In this document: one piece after another, positions 14,818 through 18,544 of the stretch
Layout of the letters: each line of letters begins with the position of its first letter
Numbering within the stretch: the first letter of the stretch is position 1
DNA from: Ruminobacter sp964520475
GTDB lineage: Bacteria; Pseudomonadota; Gammaproteobacteria; Enterobacterales; Succinivibrionaceae
Reading direction: 5' to 3'
Assembly: GCA_964520475.1 (NCBI GenBank)
Contig: CAZFNS010000023.1
Location: forward strand, 1-18,544
DNA length: 18,544 bases
Made by a program: the position numbers and the translations under genes
The notes under the pieces: generated by a model
Databases searched by the model: none
What the model was told of the DNA's origin: nothing
Seen by the model: the letters and a program-made list of their open reading frames with translations, nothing else

Positions 14818-14947
14818 AGACGCGAGAGAGCGGCCGGGCGGAGTCCGGCCTTTCCGATCACGGTATCGCGGGATCGGGTGATCACCGCGGCGGGTTCTCC
14901 TTCCGGAGATTCAGGAGAGCGGCCGGGTCCGGCCCTTCCGGTCACGG
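14798..14947. repeat. Imperfect direct duplication of the gloC 3' end and its downstream hairpin
   Basis: Copy 1 spans 14798-14863 and includes the last codons and stop of gloC; copy 2 spans 14887-14947 and reaches the nagA stop. Both begin with the same 17 bases (GCGGCGGGTTCTCCTTC), then share GAGAGCGGCCGGG, TCCGGCC, TTCCG and TCACGG. They are offset by 89 bp. Copy 2 has lost the gloC stop and part of the hairpin loop. Between them, GATCAC...GTGATC (14856-14882) forms another small stem. Confidence 0.7.
14832..14853 (+). terminator. Terminator-like hairpin after gloC
   Basis: GGCCGG (14832-14837), a 7-nt loop, CCGGCC (14845-14850), then only three T. This is a weak intrinsic terminator 14 nt beyond the gloC stop, where the convergent nagA transcript also ends. 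Confidence 0.5.
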
Positions 14948-15985
14948 GATCACGGCGGCGAGCCGGAGATCTCCGTCCAGCACGACCCGCCCGGGGAGCG
15001 GGCCGAGCCCGAGGGCCGCGGCGGGCGCCACCGCGGCGGCGCGAACCGCCCGTTCTACGGAAAACCCGCAATATTTCACCAGGTTCCTAACCCCTTCCGC
15101 CATGGTGAGGCGCGAGCCCGCCAGGGTGCCGGCCGCGTCCCGGCAGCCTTTTTCGGGATCGTTGAAGATCTCCTTCCCCGCGAACGCGAATTTCTTAAAA
15201 ACGGCGGGATCGGTCCCGGCGGCGCTCAGGCAGTCGGTCACCAGGACGAAACGGTCCCCGAGGATCTTTCCCGCGAGTTTCACCAGCGCGAAGTCCACGT
15301 GCAGGCCGTCGGCGATCACCCCGCAGTACACGTCCGGGTCGTTGTAGACGGCCTCGACGGCTCCCGGGGTCCGTCCGTTCGCGGCCAGGCTCATGGCGTT
15401 GTAAAGATGCGTGGCGAGGGACGCCCCGTTAGCGAGGAAGGCGGCCGCCTCCGCGCCGGAGGCGTCGGTGTGCCCGAGGGAGATCCGGATCCCCGCGTCG
15501 CGGAGGCGGCGCAGATCCGCGGGCGCGATCCGCCGGGGATCCGCGGTTATATAGGCCACGGCGTCCCGGTACGAGAGGATGAGCTCCAGCTCCTCCCCCG
15601 CGAGGTCGCGCAGGAGGGCCGGCGGGTGGATGCCGCGCTTGGCGGCGCTTATGTACGGGCCCTCGATGTGGAGCCCCGGGATCGCCCCGGGCCGCTCCCG
15701 CATGAAGGCGCGGACGGCCTCGAGCGACGAGGCGATGACCTCCGCCGGGCTCGAAATGAGGGTCGGGACGAAGGCGCCGCAGCCGCGTTCCCGCAGCGCG
15801 TCCGCGACGCGCGCGAGCTTTGCGGCGGTGACCCCGGCGGGCCCGTCGAAGGACACGCCGGCGAAGCCGTTCACCTGCAGGTCGAAGAAGGCGGGGGCCA
15901 GGTAATATTTCCCGGGGGCGCGGGCGAAGGCCGCGAGCGGCTCCGCCGGCGCGGCGGGCATGGCGCAGCAGACGCATTCGATCAT
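14942..15985 (-). CDS. nagA: N-acetylglucosamine-6-phosphate deacetylase, short form
   Basis: This cytoplasmic enzyme removes acetate from GlcNAc-6-phosphate during amino-sugar catabolism and cell-wall recycling. Metal and substrate motifs are present: FFDLQVNGFAGV, GLHIEGPYIS (Glu108), SLGHTDAS (His172), ATHLYNAMS (His193), IADGLHVD, VTDCLSAAG (catalytic Asp251) and GSRLTMAEGVRNLV. At 347 residues it is shorter than E. coli NagA (382). The missing part is the N-terminal strand region, replaced by a short Cys-rich start (MIECVCCAMP). GGGAGA 8 nt before the ATG supports this start. No nagB, transporter or regulator is adjacent. Confidence 0.93.
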   Translation of the reverse strand: MIECVCCAMPAAPAEPLAAFARAPGKYYLAPAFFDLQVNGFAGVSFDGPAGVTAAKLARVADALRERGCGAFVPTLISSPAEVIASSLEAVRAFMRERPGAIPGLHIEGPYISAAKRGIHPPALLRDLAGEELELILSYRDAVAYITADPRRIAPADLRRLRDAGIRISLGHTDASGAEAAAFLANGASLATHLYNAMSLAANGRTPGAVEAVYNDPDVYCGVIADGLHVDFALVKLAGKILGDRFVLVTDCLSAAGTDPAVFKKFAFAGKEIFNDPEKGCRDAAGTLAGSRLTMAEGVRNLVKYCGFSVERAVRAAAVAPAAALGLGPLPGRVVLDGDLRLAAVIP

Positions 15986-16015
15986 GACGGCTCGGTCTCC
16001 CTTAAAGGCGGAACG

Positions 16016-16036
16016 AAAGGCCGGGCGCTCCCGGCC
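16016..16036 (-). terminator. Terminator-like hairpin after the FimV-like gene
   Basis: On the minus strand GGCCGGG-agcg-CCCGGCC is followed by TTTCGTT. A perfect 7-bp stem with a GNRA-like tetraloop and a short T-run lies 13 nt past the stop. nagA begins 31 nt further on, so some readthrough into nagA is possible. Confidence 0.6.
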
Positions 16037-16049
16037 CGGCCCGCGGAAG

Positions 16050-17966
16050 CTAATGCCCCGGGCGGGGCGGCGGATCGTCGGCGGCCCGGGCGATGTCTTC
16101 CTCGACGACGGTCATCTCGCTCAGGTCGAGGGTGTGCTCCTCGGCCACGGCGCCGCCGGGCGACACCGGCTCGGACTCGTGCTCGATGACGACGGGGTTC
16201 GGCCGGTACTCGGGCGGCTCCGGGGCGGGGGCGGGTTTCTCCGCCGGGGCGGGTTCCGGCGCCCCGCCGGAGGCGGCGGCGTCCCCGGACGCCTGCCCGG
16301 GAGCGGCGGGCTCCGCCGGCGGCGTCCTGAAGAACACGCCGGTTTTGCGCCTTTCCTCTTCGGCCTCGCGCCGCTCCTCCTCGATCAGGTCGTCGAGGTC
16401 GCGCTCGCTCTTTTCGGAAGCGTCGAGCGCGGCGCGGAGCTTCGCGCGGAGCTTGGCCTTGACCCGGGCGGTCCAGGTCACGAAGCGGTTGTCGATCAGC
16501 ACGCTTCCCGCCGCGCCCTCGCGCAGGCCGGATCTGACCCGGGCGCTCTTTTTTAGGTACGGGACCAGCCAGCCGGCGTAGGCGAAGAGCGCGGCCGCGA
16601 TCCCGAGGATCCACCAGAGCGCCCCGTACCCGCCCTCTTCTTCCCGGGCCCGCTCCCGGGCGGCGGCGGCCCGGGCGGCGGCCGCGGCCTCCGCGGCGGC
16701 CCGGCGCGCCTGCCGGCTCTGGAAGTCGGCGATCCCGTCGATCTTCGAGGACAGGCCGTCGAGCTGCTTCTCGAGCAGGGTGATCTTCTCGCTCTGCCGG
16801 TCGCGCTCGTCGATCAGTTCTTGATTGGCGCCGCGCGCGGCCTCAAGCTCTTGTTTGACCCTCTTCAGTTCCTTCCCGGCCGCGGCCTCCCCGAGGGAGC
16901 CGGTCCGGTGGCCCTTGGAGTCGAGCGCGTAAACCTCGGATCCGCTGAAGACGATGTTGGCGCCGGAAAGCTCGGGCGCGGGCTCCTCCGCTTCCCCGGG
17001 CCCGGCCGCCCCGTCTTTCTTCTCCCCGTCCGGCTTCAGCACGATGACCCGCTTGCCCTGCTCGTTGAGGGTGTAATGCTCCTCCTCGGGGGGCGGGGTC
17101 TCCTCGGGCTCCGCGATCATGAAATCGTCGCTGCCGAGATCGGCCTCGGCGTGCTCCATCTCCCACGCCTCGCGCGCGCGGCGCTCCTCGGCGAGCCGCG
17201 CCTCCTCGGCCTCGCGCTTGCGGCGCTCCTCATCCTGAAGTTTCTTCGCGCGCAGGGCGGCGAGGCACGCCTCGTAGTCCGCCTGCCGCTGCGCGATCTC
17301 GCGCTCGCGCCGCGCCTTGGCCTCTTTCTGCCCGGCGATCTTCGCCTCTTCCGCGGCCCAGGGCAGGACCAGCGGGGGCAGTTGATGCTTGCCGAGGGCG
17401 CCGGCGACGATCCACTTGTAAACTTCTTTGCTCCCCTCCTCGGACTCGAGGGCGATGCGCTCGGCGGAGGGAATGACCAGGGTCTTGCCGGCTATCAGGA
17501 CGCCGTTCGGGAAAGTCTTGGGATTGGCGCGGGCGATGGCCGTGACGATCTTTTGGGTGGAAAGGCCGCTCGTGCCGCGCACCTCGGCCGCTATCTTGCC
17601 GATCGTGTCGCCTTTGACGATCTCGCGCGAACCCTGCGTCGCGGTGAGATCGACGCGTTTTACGACCGGCTCGTCGACCGTCACCTCGGGCAGCGGCTCC
17701 GGTTTGGAGCACCCCGCCCCCAGGTCGCGGCTGCCGTCCGCCCCGCGCTCGAGGTTCTGGTTGCTGGCCCTGAGATCCTCGGCGCTCACCGCGGCTTTGG
17801 CGTCGGTGACCCACTCGTCTTCCCCCGGCGCGGAACCGCCGGCGGGAAGGACCCCGCCCGCCGCGGGGGCGTCCGCCGCCGGAGGCGCGGCCTCCGCCGC
17901 GAAAGCTCCGCCGGGCGCGAGGACGGCCGCCAGCGCGGCCGCGATCAATACGTGTTTGACGTGCAT
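16050..17966 (-). CDS. FimV-like LysM protein with one transmembrane segment
   Basis: This 638-residue predicted inner-membrane protein has the FimV/TspA layout. Residues 1-24 are a signal peptide (cleavage near AFA-AEA). About 110-167 form the FimV-type LysM: REIVKGDTIGKIA, IVTAIARANPKTFPNG and AGKTLVIPSAERI. About 215-275 and 375-430 are charged coiled coils. About 445-470 is the membrane helix (GALWWILGIAAALFAYAGW). The cytoplasmic tail is Pro/Glu/Ala-rich and ends with an acidic segment around HTLDLSEMTVVEEDI. In relatives FimV/HubP binds peptidoglycan and organises the cell pole. No clear TPR motif is seen, so exact orthology is uncertain. I chose the ATG at 17966 over a TTG at 17978, because the signal peptide starts there. 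Confidence 0.82.
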   Translation of the reverse strand: MHVKHVLIAAALAAVLAPGGAFAAEAAPPAADAPAAGGVLPAGGSAPGEDEWVTDAKAAVSAEDLRASNQNLERGADGSRDLGAGCSKPEPLPEVTVDEPVVKRVDLTATQGSREIVKGDTIGKIAAEVRGTSGLSTQKIVTAIARANPKTFPNGVLIAGKTLVIPSAERIALESEEGSKEVYKWIVAGALGKHQLPPLVLPWAAEEAKIAGQKEAKARREREIAQRQADYEACLAALRAKKLQDEERRKREAEEARLAEERRAREAWEMEHAEADLGSDDFMIAEPEETPPPEEEHYTLNEQGKRVIVLKPDGEKKDGAAGPGEAEEPAPELSGANIVFSGSEVYALDSKGHRTGSLGEAAAGKELKRVKQELEAARGANQELIDERDRQSEKITLLEKQLDGLSSKIDGIADFQSRQARRAAAEAAAAARAAAARERAREEEGGYGALWWILGIAAALFAYAGWLVPYLKKSARVRSGLREGAAGSVLIDNRFVTWTARVKAKLRAKLRAALDASEKSERDLDDLIEEERREAEEERRKTGVFFRTPPAEPAAPGQASGDAAASGGAPEPAPAEKPAPAPEPPEYRPNPVVIEHESEPVSPGGAVAEEHTLDLSEMTVVEEDIARAADDPPPRPGH

Positions 17967-18051
17967 CGAAAATTCCAAAAAAGTCCGGGCGCCCCCGGCG
18001 CCGGACCGAATCCAAAGCCCGGACGGAAGCCGCCGGGTGTTATTTTACGTT

Positions 18052-18079
18052 AAAAAACCGCGGGGATAAATCCCCGCGG
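18052..18079 (-). terminator. Strong intrinsic terminator after the second FimV-like gene
   Basis: On the minus strand CCGCGGGGA-ttta-TCCCCGCGG is a perfect 9-bp stem with a 4-nt loop, followed by six T. It ends the transcript of the gene at 18193 and separates it from its paralogue downstream. Confidence 0.92.
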
Positions 18080-18192
18080 CGGCGCGGGCCCGCCCGCGGC
18101 GTCTCCGGGACGACCCGGGAGAACCGCCGCGGCGTCCCGCCGCCCGTTCTTATAAGACTGAGACGGCCCCGCCGGGAATCCCCCGCCGCGGG

Positions 18193-18544
18193 CTATTTCC
18201 CCGCCGCGCCGGCGGGCTCGAGCGGCGGCAGGCTTTCCGCCGTGATCCGGCCGGTTCCCTTAATGAGGACGGAATCGTAAACGCTCTCCTTCTCGAGGGC
18301 GATCCGCTCCTTGGGCGGGATCTCGAGCTCCGCGCCGAGGAACGGGAACACCGGGGCCTTGGCGCTGAACTTGGCGGCGTTGCGCCGGTACAGGGCCACC
18401 GCGGCCTGTCTGGCGCTCACCTCGTTATCGTACAGGGAGGCGACCTTGCGGGAAATCCTTTCGAGGCCCCAGCCCGGCTCCACCTTAATCGTTCCGTTCG
18501 CGGGGGGCTCGGGCGCGGCGGCGGGCCGTTCGGCCGGAGCCTGT
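18193..18544 (-). CDS. FimV-like LysM protein, C-terminal part (start beyond window)
   Basis: The open frame enters from the right edge; 116 complete codons (an incomplete codon at 18544 precedes them) end at a TAG. After a Pro/Ala/Glu-rich linker there is a LysM-type segment (about 18270-18490): TIKVEPGWGLERISRKV, AAVALYRRNAAKF and LGAELEIPPKERI. The tail ERIALEKESVYDSV, GTGRI and LPPLEPA parallels ERIALESEEGSKEVYKW, GALGK and LPPL in the neighbouring FimV-like protein, so the two are paralogues. Unlike its neighbour, this protein stops about 15 residues after that point, without coiled coils or a membrane helix. It could be a shorter periplasmic partner. An internal GTG at 18483 is not the start, because it falls inside the LysM segment. 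Confidence 0.75.
   Translation of the reverse strand, partial: QAPAERPAAAPEPPANGTIKVEPGWGLERISRKVASLYDNEVSARQAAVALYRRNAAKFSAKAPVFPFLGAELEIPPKERIALEKESVYDSVLIKGTGRITAESLPPLEPAGAAGK

Noticed and set aside
16821..18053. Plus-strand open frame opposite the FimV-like gene
   Set aside because: It mirrors the coiled-coil codons of the real gene and has no domain or ribosome binding site support.
1..18544. CRISPR arrays, tRNA/rRNA genes, insertion sequences, integrase or attachment repeats
   Set aside because: None was seen on either strand, including next to the tra block, where mobile-element borders would be expected.

Overview
The window is very GC-rich, roughly 70% by eye, and densely coded on both strands. 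The housekeeping proteins DapB, Nth, FklB, RlmI, GloC and UmuC, compared from memory, all resemble their Escherichia coli counterparts closely, often with the same residue numbering. A FimV-like LysM protein is also present. Together these suggest a chromosomal segment of a GC-rich gammaproteobacterium or close relative. A gut Succinivibrionaceae-type organism is one guess, but the sequence does not prove it.

Layout. (a) 1-2169, minus: the N-terminal 723 residues of a large unknown protein with two putative PIN-like domains and a long Ala/Pro/Glu tail. It lies behind a long leader and an AT-rich promoter region with repeated TTTAAC motifs. (b) 2541-4752: nth (minus) and an orphan umuC (plus), divergent from a short region with extended -10 elements. 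A bidirectional terminator follows umuC. (c) 4843-6286, minus: fklB-dapB operon. (d) 6360-7795, minus: an M48-like lipoprotein whose HEXXH motif reads HALAH, overlapping a GNAT acetyltransferase gene. (e) 8085-12859, plus: four tightly coupled F-type conjugation genes, traC, an S26-peptidase-like trhF, a traW/trbC-like gene and traU, in the order I recall from the SXT/R27 transfer systems. (f) 12943-14817, plus: rlmI-gloC operon. (g) 14942-18544, minus: nagA and two paralogous FimV-like LysM genes, the second cut by the window edge.

The most unusual part is the four-gene tra block. Core chromosomal genes flank it on both sides. No relaxase, coupling protein, other pilus genes, integrase, attachment repeat or insertion sequence is visible. 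The TraC ATPase keeps its Walker motifs, but the S26-like protein carries Cys where the nucleophilic Ser is expected, and TraU lacks the Cys pair usually found near its N-terminus. This could be a domesticated envelope or secretion module, or one piece of a transfer system scattered around the chromosome. The neighbouring M48 lipoprotein with a broken catalytic motif, divergently transcribed from the same intergenic region, may be functionally linked, but that is speculation.

All comparisons to known families were made by eye, with no database search.
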